From Epiperipatus broadwayi (lineage: Eukaryota; Onychophora; Udeonychophora; Euonychophora; Peripatidae): DNA of 64,000 bases. Shown in pieces: positions 32,792 through 44,865 of the stretch (positions are counted from its first letter, which is position 1; each line of letters begins with the position of its first letter). The position numbers were made by a program, and so were the translations under genes. The notes beneath the pieces were generated by a model. That model had not been told where the DNA came from. It saw only the letters and a list, made by a program, of their open reading frames with translations, and made no database searches. The stretch is from assembly GCA_028023455.1 (NCBI GenBank), contig JAQFVV010006208.1:5626963-5690962 (forward strand), written 5' to 3'.

Positions 32792-32977
32792 CCGGGGTTC
32801 TTAACCTATAGGTCGTGACACCTTTGAGGGTCGAACAACCCTTTCATAGGGGTCGCCTATGACCATTGGAAAACACATTTTTGATTCATAACAGTAGCAA
32901 AATTAAAAGTTGGGGGTCACCACAACATAAGGAACTGTATTAAAGGGTCCAGGCATTAGGAAGGTTGAGAGCCACTC
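32792..32977. mobile_element. hAT MITE resembling SPIN, in the Ig intron
   Basis: Ends GGGGTTCTTAACCTATAGG and GGAAGGTTGAGAGCCACTC. Target duplication ATCCAGAT/ATCTAGAT (32784-32791, 32978-32985). Interior GGGTCGCCTATGACCATTGG, GTTGGGGGTCACCACAAC and GAACTGTATTAAAGGGTC again match SPIN. It is oriented opposite to the 23.7 kb copy. Confidence 0.85.
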
Positions 32978-33784
32978 ATCTAGATGAAATCATAGTTTAC
33001 CATAACTAACATTTTACTTTATCATTTTTTTTGTTAATCATTATATTTTATTATTTTAAGTGTTATCTTCATCGCACAAATAAACAGATCATTCAAAAAT
33101 TTAAATTCTGATACTTAGGACCCAAATGTCTTGATTTTTTTATTAAGATTAATTTGGAAACTTTATCAACCTGTAGCTTCTTAGCTAAAAGAATGTTACC
33201 CACCAATGTAGACTCAACATGGCCACTCATTATTCATTAAATGGATAATCTCTAGTCTAAAGAATGACTAATAAAAATTATTAATATACTTACATCAGGG
33301 TTTCATGTTTTTCCAGCAATATTATTTACATTATTATGCTTAAAATTTTAACAAGTCAAATAGTTTTTTCTTAAACAACAACAAAAATTAAAAAATAGTC
33401 CAAATTTGTTTTCATTATTAAGATCTCTAAACATTAAAATAGATTTAAGAATTACATTTATTAATTGAAAGCATTAGATATATAAGTATTTAAATTGCTA
33501 ATCCAGTTTTATTGAAACAATAGATAAATTTTAATTAGCTAGATTTAATTTTTTAAATACCATACACTTTAACTACATAAACATTTTAAAAACATGGCAA
33601 AGGGAATACGAAATGAAATAAATAATTTCTAAATTATTTTTCATTAGGACAGCTTTCAGAAATTTTTCACAAAGGGCTTTATTTAAATCATAAGTACTGT
33701 AGTTCGTTATTGCTTACTGATAATACAAAACTATAATATATTATGATAGAATTTTGTATTGAGAGAGAAAAAAAATTAAAAACT

Positions 33785-33870
33785 GAAGTTTCCAAAGCAT
33801 TATTTGCAAAAACAACTACATCATCTGCAAAATCTAAATGACATAAATAGTCTCCATGTGTTAATATGTA
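33785..33870 (-). pseudogene. RTE LINE fragment, catalytic FADD box
   Basis: The minus strand gives THGDYLCHLDFADDVVVFAN followed by NALETS, nearly the same as the LYFADDVVVFANN region of the RTE element at 24-26 kb. Fragment of under 90 bp. Confidence 0.7.
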
Positions 33871-34300
33871 CATATATGTGATTACCAGAGTATACAATTG
33901 AAATGATAACTGGGAGGTTATTTGGAAAGAAAACATATAAAGCTATCAATACTTTTATATTTTGTTTTTCTGAACACTCAAAAAATGTACACATTGGTTC
34001 AAAAAGATGATGGATTTTAATGTTTGTAAAGAATTTAAGAGATCTTCATGTTATAACGAATTAAATTGGGTGCAGTAAAAACAATAGCATTATATGTATA
34101 GTATTTATTAATTTTTAAACTTTTGTTTTTTTTTAATTCTGTTTGTTCACTCCTCCCTCATATATATATAATCAAAATTACCCAAATTCACAACTCAACC
34201 AGATGAGCCAAGAAAATAAACTCTAAAACACTACCAATGGTTTCACTGCTGCAAGCAGACTTCTCAAGTTTAAGAACTATAAAATAAAAAAATATTTAAA

Positions 34301-34570
34301 CTAAACATTGCCCACAATTCTACTTACTTCCCATGCAGTCTTAATATTAAAAGAACTTTTAAATAAATTAATTGTTTCAGAATCATAAATTTTTAATAAT
34401 AAAGATTCTTTAATTCTTCTTTTTATTTCATTTCTCTCAAAGAAGTCAATCTTAGCTTCATCAAAATTAATAGTGTGGCCTGTATTTTTTTTCATGGATA
34501 TATAAAGCAGAACTAAGATATTTATTTCTTACCCTACTTTTATGTATGTTCAATCTTTCATTTAATATAT
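34301..34570 (-). pseudogene. Penelope-like GIY-YIG endonuclease C-terminal fragment
   Basis: The minus strand encodes LNERLNIHKSRVRNKYL followed by a frame change into MKNTGHTINFDEAKIDFFER and RNEIKRRIKESLLLKIYDS. This matches the second half of a Penelope GIY-YIG domain: the conserved GH with downstream F, and the Arg/Glu pair of RRIKES. It differs from the copy at 18.6 kb, so it is a second subfamily. Downstream, in the same sense, about 34200-34290, comes an AT-rich tail with a short hairpin followed by GAAAC. It lies in the first large intron of the Ig gene. Confidence 0.65.
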
Positions 34571-37074
34571 ATATATATTGTACCAATCGGAATGAAAGTG
34601 AAGATCAAATCTAACTGCAAAAACAATATCTGCACTACAAGGGCGCCATCTAGGCATTTGAGCCTAGAAAAATTTATAAAGTAGGCCGATACGCGCTGTT
34701 AAGATTCCACTTTATTTAAATATTCCGATCGTTAGCCCAAGTCACTAGCTCAGCGGAGACGCAGAGATAAAAATCTATAAATTTTATATCTTAAATATCA
34801 AAGAGTAAAAGCCACTGCCAGAAATTAACATATAAAAATACTTATTTACGCATATATAAAATAATATTTAAATTTTGAGGAATAAGTTTAACATTTTTAA
34901 TTTTTATATTAACTTTTAATTTTACATTTAACTAATTTCAATGAGTTTAATTATTATTTAGATAGTCAAGTATGAATAGACTACATAGATCTGCATTTGA
35001 AAAGAAAATATTCTTCCCTGATTTAACCTTAGGCAACAAATTTCGCAATCAACTGGCGCCAATCCATCTGATACATTCATGTATTCAATGTAGCATGATA
35101 CAACAACACAAAATACTATATTGTCAGGAATGTACATCTGAACAATAAGTAGAAATAGAGAAGACATTGACTCTCCACCAACAGGAATGTGACATCTGTG
35201 GGCAAGTAGATCAATAAACAAAAAACTCCATAGGAATGGACTGCGGTCTTCTGCCGACTTACAAACCCATCCATAGGCAAACAGAGGGTGTGTGGCGTAT
35301 ATCTATAATCCTGCCCGTAGCGGACCTCATACTACATCTACTAATTACACAAATATATCCAATCCATTGAACCAATTCAACTACGAAATGAATAACCTAA
35401 GATTACCCTCCCTTAATACAACTTTACAAAACTATATAGCCATTCATGCCCGACTTAATTTTAACATTTAAATACGTTCGCACAGATTTGTTTAAAAATG
35501 TTGGGTATAGATCGATTACATAGATTCCACGGTCAAAAACATTTCAAAATAAACATAAACGATCAAAATACAAAATTATTGATACCGACAATCGCAGAGG
35601 GAAACTTATAAGTAACCCAATAGTATTCACCATAAGATACTTGCGTTGTCACCAATAACTTAAAAGACATCCGAATAAATACATTTTAGATACTATACCA
35701 TAAGGTATCATTATTTATCGAATGTCTATATATTTTGATCAAATATGAAAACCAAAATATAATTAACCGCAAACGAATCCATGCAAGCGTCTATAAACAA
35801 CTTAAATTTCATACATTTAAATAATCTTTACAATCAGAAAAAAAAAATGGAAATGATGTTTATCAATCGGAAAACATATAAAATTAAACATTATTAATTT
35901 GATTTAAAAACTTACAAAAGTCAGATAAGAGTCCGTTTTAACATTTCAGTTTTCTTGTTTATCAATTTGTAAAACTTGACGAAAGTTCTTAATTGATTTT
36001 AACAATTGTTCATTTCATATAGCTTATGGTAGAAGAGTCAAGGCCTCTGCTTTCAATTCCCGCGGCGCCTCCGTTGGAAGGTAATGTTCTGGAGATGGCA
36101 ATAGCTGGTTCAAGGTATCACAGTCTTTTCATTTTTCCTTTTTATAGAGAGTGTGGTATGTACGTCATACCACATCTCTCAAACACACAACGCTGGAACT
36201 GTCCGAAAAAAACTGTATTTCCCTTTTTATATTAACCACAAGGATTCAATGAACAAAACATCACTAGTCTATCACTTTCATTAGGGTCCGATCCAAGGCC
36301 TAGTGCTTCCATTGGTCAAGCTAAAATTTCTTTCTTCTCTTATCTAACTTTTCATCTGACTTTTTAATTACACAGCTTTTAGATAATTAATAAACAATCA
36401 TTTCCATTTACAGATTACAGGAATTAATTAATACCTGTTTTTACTTTAACTTACGTTATTTTTTTATTAAAATATTTTTTATATTTCAATCTGGCATTTT
36501 TTTATTAAAAAAAATACGTTCAAATACTTTTTTTTTTTGTTTATGAAAAAAATATTTTTAAAGTTTAGCATCTGTACGAATATATACGTTTAACAATATT
36601 TTAATTTTAGCGTTTAGTTTTTTTTTTACTTTTATTTTTAATACACTTATTTTTATATGCGAACTTAAAAGTTTTTATTTTAAATAAATGTAACGACATA
36701 TTTATATATCGTTACAATATATATATATTAACATAACTGAAGAAACTAAATAATATCCTGATTAAAAATATTTGAATATGGATATATCTTTAGAAAAGTA
36801 TTTAAATTACATTCCATGGATACAAATATCTTTGTAGAGTAATTTTTGAAATTATAATTGATTGCTCATTCTAAACATAAGTTTAAAACCGTCTGATACC
36901 TAGGTGTTAAAGTGAGCTGTTAGTTATAATTTACAAAAATATAAGATTATGATGCCTGATTAAAAGAAGGTGAAAGATTAAAAGATGGAAATTGTTATAT
37001 AAATAAATTTAAAATGTATATTTAACGTTAATGATTAACAATAATTTACATGATTATTGAAATATGATAGTTAG
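34571..37074. other. Intronic sequence of mixed composition
   Basis: It contains GC-richer words (GGGCGCCATCTAGG, CCGCGGCGCCTCCG) and a short hairpin GTGGTATG-TACGT-CATACCAC (36152-36172), suggesting an old element or island, but no ends or coding were identified. The rest is A/T runs. Confidence 0.35.
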
Positions 37075-37425
37075 AAATAAATGTTTGCTAAAAAATAAGC
37101 ACTATATTTTCAACGAAATGGACGGCTGAAGAGTTGTGGGGTGGAGTGGATTGAAGTCTGTCCATTAAAGTATGAAGATTGACTATCTTAATATAAGCTG
37201 AGTGTTGATTGTATATATGTGTGGAGATGATAATCTGGACCAACTGACGACTGCCGGTTTAGCACAAAATATGTATATTGGTGATTATTTATCTTCTTGA
37301 CATGTGTGTGGTTAAGTGTGTCAGCAGTATGAGATAGTGTGGATAGTTGAGGGTTAAGTGAAAGTCTGAGTTCAAACCCCTATATATTACATATTGAAGT
37401 GCAGGTATGAAAAATCCTGTACTAT
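37075..37425 (+). mobile_element. Family D element with body, hammerhead and tRNA-like head
   Basis: Its body (CGAAATGGACGGCTGAAGAG...TAAGCTGAGTGTTGATTG) matches 6485-6600. Hammerhead at 37239-37282 (CTGACGA kept, GAAA to AAAA), then head with GAGTTCAAACCCC and a GCAGG...CCTGT hairpin. It sits just upstream of Ig exon b, in the intron. Confidence 0.75.
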
Positions 37426-37492
37426 AGTAAAAATTCATATATTAAAATACCTTTTAAATAAAATCTTTTGTTTTGTTTTTTTTTCTCGTTAG

Positions 37493-37668
37493 GATTAAAA
37501 ATGGCCGACAAATAAGGTCCACAAGAAAATACCAACTAGATCAAACAGCTGATGGTATCTGTAGTCTGATTGTGAAAGATGCGGATCCCAACGATTCTGG
37601 AACCTTTACATGCATTGCATCAAATGGTGTTGGAGATAGCTATTGTTCAGGAAAACTTTTTGTTTATG
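37493..37668 (+). CDS. Ig-superfamily muscle-type protein, exon b (second half of Ig domain 1)
   Basis: Exon of 176 bp with acceptor TTCTCGTTAG and donor TATG^GTACCT. Its first G completes the Trp codon of the previous exon, so the peptide reads EILW then IKNGRQIRSTRKY. It carries strands C' to G, including the F-strand signature DPNDSGTFTCIASNGVG and ends KLFVYG/A. Joined to the previous exon it makes one complete I-set domain of about 95 residues with the F-strand Cys kept but the B-strand Cys lost. The exon ends in phase 1, and its last base pairs with CT of the next exon to give Ala. The intron before it is about 4.9 kb and the one after about 6.9 kb, both filled with transposons. Exon identity is strong; naming beyond titin/twitchin/obscurin-like is inference. 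Confidence 0.9.
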
Positions 37669-38149
37669 GTACCTTTATCAATCTACTTTAATAATTTATA
37701 AAGACTTAATTATATTAGGCATGATGTAAATTGATATTTTTCCAGTTTAGTTAATATTTAAGGTTATTTTCAAAGAATTTGCATTATTTTATCTTTTTTT
37801 AATTTCTTATCAGGAAAATATATAAAGGGTAATTGAATAATAGGATGAATCTAAATTTATTAAATACATACAATATACACACATATTTTCTATTTATTGC
37901 CAAATATGTATACTTTCTATTATATGAAGTTTTGAAATAACTATTAATCATATATAATGTGTCTTTAGTTTCACGACCTTATTGAAATTCTATTTATATA
38001 TGTCCATTTAAAGTTACGACTAAGATTCCATAAAAACACAAATCTTTTCAAGATGCAATAGATGGCATATGCAGTTATATTGATCCAAAAAAAACGTTAA
38101 ACCGTATTTTATTAAACAAATATTTGCCTGGTCATTATGATGGTTTTGA

Positions 38150-38560
38150 AACCATTACAATATCACATGATCACTTTTTCCTGGGCTTACACAATCTGTT
38201 AAAACAGTAGCAAAATCTCCATACAGTAGTACTACCCAGTGTAAGCTTTTGTAATCAATGGATGCAAGAGGTTTGTGCATAAAATCCCTATTTAGTTCCT
38301 ACTTGTCCAATATTCCCAGACTAATTTTTAGTTTGTGGCTTTCACCAATGAGAAGCTTTCGATCTGATGATCTTAGATGCAGTGCTTTCAGATCCAAGAC
38401 TCCTCATTGATGAAAATCACAAACTAGAAATTACTCTGGGGATATTGGATGAGTAGGCATTGGATAGGGATTTTAAGCACAAACCTTCTTCTATCCGTTG
38501 ATTATTAAGACTTGCACTAGGTGGCATCACTGAATGTAGAGTTTGCTACTCTGACTTTTT
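38150..38560 (+). mobile_element. Family A foldback element, decayed
   Basis: Two facing arms, each with a hammerhead remnant: minus sense near 38310-38355, plus sense at 38398-38445 (TTGATGA...GAAATTACTC). It lies in the Ig gene's second large intron. Confidence 0.65.
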
Positions 38561-38569
38561 GTAAATAAT

Positions 38570-39035
38570 GAAGTTATGGAAGAATAAATATAAACAAAGT
38601 GATTATAGAAAGTAGGTTATTGGTTTTTATGCTGAGTTTGGGAACAGATAAGGGAGATTTAGATATGAAGGCCACGGAGTTGACAAAGATTATGTTGTGG
38701 AAATGGGATGGAGCAGGATATGGGAAAACTTAGGATGGGGAATGAAAAGGGAAGGTAAAGTGGCTAACAGGTATCTCTGGGCATAGTTTTTGAGAGATTC
38801 CTGACTTAATATAAAAACTATGTAGACTATGCTGGGTTTGGGGGTTTTAGATATAAAGGCCATGAAATTATTGGGTTGTGAAAATGGGATGGAGCAGGAT
38901 AGAGAAGAATATGGGAAAATCTTGAGGTGGGGAATAGAAAGGGAAGTCAAGTGGATAACAGGTTTCTCTGGGTATAGTTGCTGAGAGATTCCTTACTCCA
39001 TATAAGAAGTCACAGTGCATCACATCACATGATTA
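38570..39035 (+). mobile_element. LINE family Q, two partial 3' ends in tandem
   Basis: The same 3' segment occurs twice: about 38575-38810 and 38835-39025. Each contains GGGATGGAGCAGGATA, AACAGG-TCTCTGGG and GCTGAGAGATTCC, and the second ends GTGCATCACATCACATG. It lies in the second large intron of the Ig gene. Confidence 0.65.
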
Positions 39036-39240
39036 CTATTTAAAGGAAAGGGTAAGGATAATAGAAAGTTAAACAATACAGACTGATAGCAGAAACATCA
39101 GTGCTATACAAAGTTTTTGCATATATGGTGACTGTAAGGGTGGCAAAATGGATGAAGTAAATAATATAATGGGATAATTGCAAGAAGGATTTTGATCAGA
39201 TAGGCATATAGGAGACAGTTTATTTGTGGTTACTGTAATG
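39036..39240 (+). pseudogene. LINE reverse transcriptase fragment, NYRPI/QAGFR region
   Basis: Frame-shifted translation gives a degenerate NYR box, ISAIQSFCIYGDCK and KWMKVNNIMG, then LQEGF-SDRHIGDSLFVVT. This corresponds to the early RT motifs (position of QAGFRxxRxxxDxLFVV). It is probably the 5' part of the same LINE family as at 41888-43470. Confidence 0.55.
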
Positions 39241-41654
39241 GTAAGATTTCGTATGCCTTGTTAACATGTTGCAAAATTCCACCACCACGTTTGAATGGCG
39301 GCATAACAGGTGGGTTCAGGGCCTGTGATACCGTATTCGAACCTAGTAGTTTATTCACAACAAAACTCACATGACAACGCATCACCCTAACAATAGCATT
39401 ATTTTCTAGGCCCGATGGTCAGGTAAACAAGAGACTCTAACTAATGGTTTTACCTTACAGACTACTACTATATTCTACTATTCATTGATATGATTGATAC
39501 TAATTACTATTAAATTAAGCAGACACAGACGTGGATATAGATAATTTAAATATTTAATTGCAGTTAATTTACATAGGTAAATATATTACGCTACCTGGAT
39601 ATCAATATACATTACATCCCATGCCTCACATTTCAAATGGCGAATGTTACGAGACACGCTACGATATCTTAATGAGGAGTGCATTCGTTCACAAAGCTAT
39701 CATTCTATTTACTTTATAATATTAATATTTATTCTAATAAATTTACTACAGATTAACAGATGTGGAGCTAGACCCAGCATAAATTTTATAATTATTAGTA
39801 AAGCAACCTGCGGTAGCATGGATACTGCCGAGCTTTAAGAGAATCAGCTTTCAAAAAGGATAATCGCAGAAGAAATGTTGGAGGCTGGTGGGATGATCAA
39901 ACGTTGAATCGGAGCCCTGTAGGTCTGTCATGAGCACGGTATCAGTATGGGGTCGTAGCCTTTCCATCCCCGACCGCATGACAAGGTAATTACTAGTGGA
40001 ATATGAAGAGGGTCAGCCAAACATCGGGTCGGAGCCCTTAGGAGTGGTCACGCATGCGGTGTTGGTATGAGATCATAGCCTTTCCATTCCCGACCGCATG
40101 ACAAGGTTCCATGCTATTATATGTTTGTATGCTCCTTAAGTGCGAGAACAAACATTTACAGTAACTCTTTTACATTTCTGCGATATAAAAATTCATGTAT
40201 CAATAACTAGCGCAGTTCATAACTCTAATGCAAACGCATCTATTTATATAAATCTATCCCCAATCTCCACACGACTAGCATTTAATTTACTATCATTAAA
40301 ACCCCCCCTTTCTTCTTAACATTATGGCTTTATTTAAGATTTAACTAACCTAACATGAATGATAGCTCATTAACAAATACATTAACTAATAATATAGATC
40401 TCGTATTTATAAAACATATTAAAAATATTATATGATTCCCAAGCTGAAACTTATTAACCGATATGATTTTATTGTTATGATATTAAGTCGCAGAAGAGGG
40501 TAGCCCTTCCGCGAATTATATTTAAAAAAAATCAGCTCGGAAACCACATGGGCATGAAATATAATCTTAATGAATACAATAAAATTGGATACCCAAGTAG
40601 AATAATGATAGATTAATTTAGGTGGTTCATTTTAAAATAGTATTATTACAGAAAATAGATTTAATTTTAGGATTACATAATATCAGAAATTAAAATGAAA
40701 TTAATATTTTAGAAATATAGAGTTCAGAGTTCCAAAACCAATTTTATTCTTGGGTATCATGTTACCTTTAGTTCATTTAAGTGTGCACACTGTTTGGAGA
40801 GTCCGAGTTTCCTGGTTCAATGGCAGTTACATTTAGGAGAAGATTTATTCAACAGAAGTAGCAGAATTCTAGGTTTATTACATATTCATGGGATTTTTAA
40901 TATTGTATAGCCATCAGTCCAGAGGAGTGTCGCATGGCGCCTACTCTTGGCGCATTGCTAGATATAAATTTTGGATCACAAGAATTATAACAATTAGCAT
41001 AATTGGAATTAATGTTTCTGGTTCTACTTTTTCATTTTACTTTTTATTTTAACAATCAGTTGTCTTTTTATTCTCTTTTTCCTTATCTCTGGGATCCATC
41101 GAGCAATACATCATCCATGCAGCTGTCTCTTAGGTCTGCGTCATACATCCCTTTAGGTCACAGATGCAATAGTTATACAGGTTGGAATTTCAATGTGATC
41201 ACTTTTACATTTTACCTTTTACATTTATAAAACTTATTTTTAACAAACCTTTTTCTTTGTTTCTGTACATTTTAAAATACCTTTTTAGCTCTGTCATCTT
41301 TCCCCCCCCCTCCTGCTATGACTTGCCTTTAATTAGCAGGGGAATTTTAAAAGCATCTTTATTTTAATTGAGAATTTATTTATATAATTTAAGTATTATC
41401 TGGACCTGACCTAAATAATAATATGTTTACGTTTTAAAATATAATTATTGATTTTTTTTATAATTTAAAATATTATTTAAACCTATCAGAATAATTAATA
41501 GGATTTTTAAGTTTATACAACTTACGCATGGCAATTTAATAACACCTTGCAATGCGTTATTTTTAAATAAGCTTATCAGAGTATGTGCGCATATATAACA
41601 TTTAATTATTTATTTAAACACTTTACAGATATTGTATATTATTACGCATTAATA
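39241..41654. other. Intronic sequence, part unusually GC-rich
   Basis: 39280-40110 has words such as GGTGGGTTCAGGGCCTG, GTATTCGAACC and the tandem repeat described; it may be an LTR-type remnant. 40110-41654 shows nothing recognisable. Confidence 0.35.
39894..40107. repeat. Degenerate tandem repeat of about 110 bp, GC-richer than context
   Basis: TCGGAGCCCTGTAGG...GTCGTAGCCTTTCCATCC and TCGGAGCCCTTAGGA...ATCATAGCCTTTCCATTC, both followed by CCCGACCGCATGACAAGGT. It lies in a 1-kb stretch of unusual composition, possibly an LTR or element remnant. Confidence 0.65.
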
Positions 41655-41757
41655 CGTTCTTAGCCGAGAGGTCATCGCACCCGCCTTGGAAGCAAGTAGT
41701 TGGTTGCAGACGGGTGTGGGTTCGCGTCCCGGCCGATGCTATGACATATGAAAAAAA
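41655..41757 (+). mobile_element. Short tRNA-derived retrosequence, divergent copy
   Basis: AGCCGAGAGGTCATCGCACC, then GGGTGTGGGTTCGCGTCCC, CGGCCGATGCTATGACATATG and an A9 tail. The long variable arm is like that of a Ser or Leu tRNA. Only a weak 7-bp flanking repeat (AATACG). Confidence 0.65.
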
Positions 41758-41884
41758 AATACGATATTCAAGGTCAGAATCCATGTAAACCCATACAAAA
41801 AGGGGCGAGAGGTAGAATGATGACAGAACTAAGGTGAAACTAAGATTTGAGTACAAATCTTACAGTTTCATTACATAACTTATA

Positions 41885-43470
41885 GATATGAGTAGGAATG
41901 TAGGTAAAAAGTTATATATGGTCTTTATAGATATAAAGAAAGCATATGATAGCATAAATAAAATTAGATTCTGGATAAGTTTAGTAAATTTTGGAATGAA
42001 TGGAGTTTTAGTGGATCTTATTAAGAGATTGTATGAAAATAATTACTCTACATATCAATTAGGAAATATAGAATCAGTTACAGTTAAAAATGGGGTGGAA
42101 TTAGGCAAGGATACCCTATGTCACCTATTTTGTTTTTGTTATATTTGAAAGAAATGGAGAAAGCAAAAGAAAGACTAGGAAGAGGGGTAGAGATACTATT
42201 AATAAATGGCAAGGGAGTATATATATTATTAGGTCTTTATTTTCTGATGATATGTTCTTGTGCACAGAAAGTAGGGAAGATATGGAAGTTATGCTGAAGA
42301 CATGTGCAAGTGTGGGTAAAGAGATGGGGATTAAATTTAGTGAAGTAAAATCAAAAGTAATAATGATAAGTACTGGGGAAAGAGAAGAGGAAGAATTTTT
42401 AATTAGGGGATACAAAGTTAAATGTGGTGAAAAGGTATAACTATTTAAGAATCACTTAAGTAATCAGAGAAATTGCTTGAATGAATGGGAAAAAAAAAAG
42501 ATAAATAAAGCAAAGAAAAGAAAGGGACTGATAAAGAAATTAACACTATTTTCATATAATAAATATGATGTAGTTACAATTATATGGGAGTGGCAGTAGC
42601 AGTGTTAACCTATAGTAAGCATTGTGTGTTAGTAAAGGGGTGTTAGATTACTTACAAAAAGTACAAAGAGAAATAGGAAGACATGCATTAGATGCAAATG
42701 TTTGGTCAGCAAAGGAGGCAATTAAAGGAGAAATGAGATGGTCAAGTTTTTTATATGAGAGATTCAAAAAGCAAAATAAAAATGTTCAATAAATTGCAAT
42801 TTATGGATAATAAGAGAATAGACAAAATAGTATTTAATTGGGTTATAAGTAAAAAACAGGCAACAAAGGTGGGTGAGAAGTGTAGTATGTTGTGCAGAAG
42901 TTTTGGATAAAGACTTTTATGTCAGTATACTTATACAAAAGGTGGGGTGATTGTATTAGAAGACTTGCTAAATGTTATAGTGGCAATGAATGGGATAGAA
43001 GAATGGATGCATTAATAAAAAATAGGGAGTTGGAGAGATGGAGAACTAGTATGGAGATTTTAAAAATTTAAATATATATAGAAGTAAACAGAATATTGGG
43101 TGTGAGTTAATTTATGATAATAGCAAGGAAAATAGTTTACTGCTTACAAGCAGAAAGGGTGCAAATAATTAAGTTGTGAGAGAATAAATATAAACAAAGT
43201 GATTATATAGAAAGTGCATTCTTGGTTTTTTGCTGGGTTTGGTAAAAGATAAGGGGAATTTAGATATAAAGGCCATATAGTGGACAAAGATAATGTTGTG
43301 AAAATGGGATGGAGCAGGATAGAGAAGAATATGGGTAAAACAGGGTAGCAAATGGAAAGAGAAGGGAAGATGAAAAGAGAAGGTGGCTAACAGGTTTTTT
43401 TGGGCATAGTGGCTGAGAGATATCTGACTCCGAGAAAGGAGAAGCTATAACGCATCACATCATATCACAC
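41885..43470 (+). pseudogene. LINE family Q, reverse transcriptase and C-terminal domain, decayed
   Basis: Segments in order: YMVFIDIKKAYDSINKIRFW (RT motif with the first catalytic Asp), FGMNGVLVDLIKRLYENNYS, VKNGVELGKD (degenerate GVRQGC), LGLYFSDDMFLCTESREDM (catalytic ADD changed to SDD), and KTCASVGKEMGIKFSEVKSK. After further frameshifts come QKVQREIGRHALDANVWSAK and GEMRWSSFLYERF, then the 3' tail with GTTGTGAAAATGGGATGG and CATCACATCATATCACAC. The MGIKFSEVKSKV and QREIGRHAL blocks recur in LINEs of many invertebrates. At least four frame changes make it inactive. It lies in the second large intron of the Ig gene. Confidence 0.75.
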
Positions 43471-44551
43471 ACTGTATTATTGCTTATGCAGAAAATATCT
43501 AATATGCAATAGTTTATAATAAACTACATTTAAAAACTTTATTATTAAAAATGAACATTATAAAGGCTTTCATAACTCATTCGAAGATGTAATGTACGAT
43601 CATAATGCATTTATACAATAGAATACTGTACTGTATAGTATACATAACTAGAATGAAAGCTTTATCACCAATAATCATATTAATCATTACAATCAATTAT
43701 CTTTTACAGTGTATCTTTAGTTCAAAAGCATAACTATGACAGACTTTTGACCAATATTAAAATTTTAGACAGACTGAGAAATGTAACCCTATCATAGGTC
43801 AAACTATCTAGCAGTTTTGATATTATAAGAATTATTATTAATAATAATGGAAATGTAAACTTTTCTTAAACAAACAGTAATATATTTAAATGCACTGAGA
43901 TGCAGTTAACGGTGAAGCTAAAGTGTGAATTATAATACTAAAGTGGCTTAGCACTTTATTTTCATAATCATAACTAAAGGATTATCTGAGAAAAGTTGGA
44001 ATATATATATAGGCAACAGAGATTTAAAAATATGTAAATTTTGAATGGAAGAGTCCAAGAAGGGGAAAGCACAATTCCTTTCGGTTTATAGCATGGGTGT
44101 TATTAGCTATATACCAAGTCTCCATTGGTCTTACATTTGGCATTATGTCATTCTATGCATGCAGTAGAAGCAGAGAAAGGTTCAAAAATATGTCCAGTGG
44201 ACTTTGGTGCTCTATGATAATGGAACTATGCTCGGGCTTATCAAGGGCTCTGCTGTGTAGATATCGATATTGAGAGATATGCATGGAAAGGGATGCAAGA
44301 GACTCGCTATAGTATGATGCTTAGCAACTAGTGTGAGGTCATAGGATTTTGTGTACAATGTGAGTAGCCTATCAGAGTCTACTTGATCTTATTAAATAAA
44401 TTTAGTCACTGTTATGCCATTTATTACTTATCCCGATTCTGAAATACTTAATTGTTGTAAAAAAAATTAAATTAAAAAAAAAAATATTAAAACAAGAAAT
44501 ATTATAAGTAAATATTAAATTTTAACTAAGATTATATATATATATTTGTAG
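43471..44551. other. Intron, no feature
   Basis: Nothing recognised before Ig exon c. Confidence 0.5.
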
Positions 44552-44648
44552 CTCCTAAATATAAAAGAAGAAAGGAAACATACGAAGATTGGGGACCAAG
44601 CCGACGTAAAAAACTAAGATGGGGAGATGCAATCCCTGATAGTGAATT
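44552..44648 (+). CDS. Ig-superfamily muscle-type protein, exon c (basic inter-domain linker)
   Basis: Exon of 97 bp between acceptor ATATTTGTAG and donor GAATT^GTAAGA. It begins with CT, completing an Ala codon, has 31 full codons and ends with TT, completed to Phe by the next exon. The peptide starts PKYKRRKETYEDWGPSRR and continues KKLRWGDAIPDSE. It is highly charged, rich in Arg, Lys and Trp, has no Ig motif, and links Ig domain 1 to Ig domain 2. The phase match on both sides and the absence of stops support it. I do not recognise the linker from a named protein; it could be a docking or phosphorylation segment, which is inference. Confidence 0.85.
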
Positions 44649-44738
44649 GTAAGAAAAGCTCAAAATTGTAATTCCTTTAAAATGTTAAAAGTTAAGAAAG
44701 TATTTTTTACTATTATATAATTTATTTCCTTTACTTAG

Positions 44739-44865
44739 CTTTCCACCAGTATTTGTAATTAAACCAGCTGAAACTGATGCTATTGAAGGAGATACTGTAC
44801 AATTTAGTTGTGAAGTACATGGAAATCCAGTTCCTATCGTTATATGGAAAAAAGAGGGCATTACG
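44739..44865 (+). CDS. Ig-superfamily muscle-type protein, exon d (first half of Ig domain 2)
   Basis: Exon of 127 bp after a short 90-bp intron (GTAAGA...TTACTTAG) and ending ACG^GTAAGT in phase 0. The peptide begins FFPPVFVIKPAETDAIEGD, then VQFSCEVHGNPVPIVIW and KKEGIT: strands A to C of an I-set Ig domain, with the B-strand Cys and C-strand Trp both present. As in domain 1, the intron cuts the domain shortly after the Trp. The second half (DxGxYxC motif) is not recognised anywhere to position 64000, so either the next intron exceeds 19 kb or a short exon was missed. High confidence as Ig exon; the parent protein is only narrowed to titin/twitchin/obscurin/palladin-like scaffolds. Confidence 0.9.
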
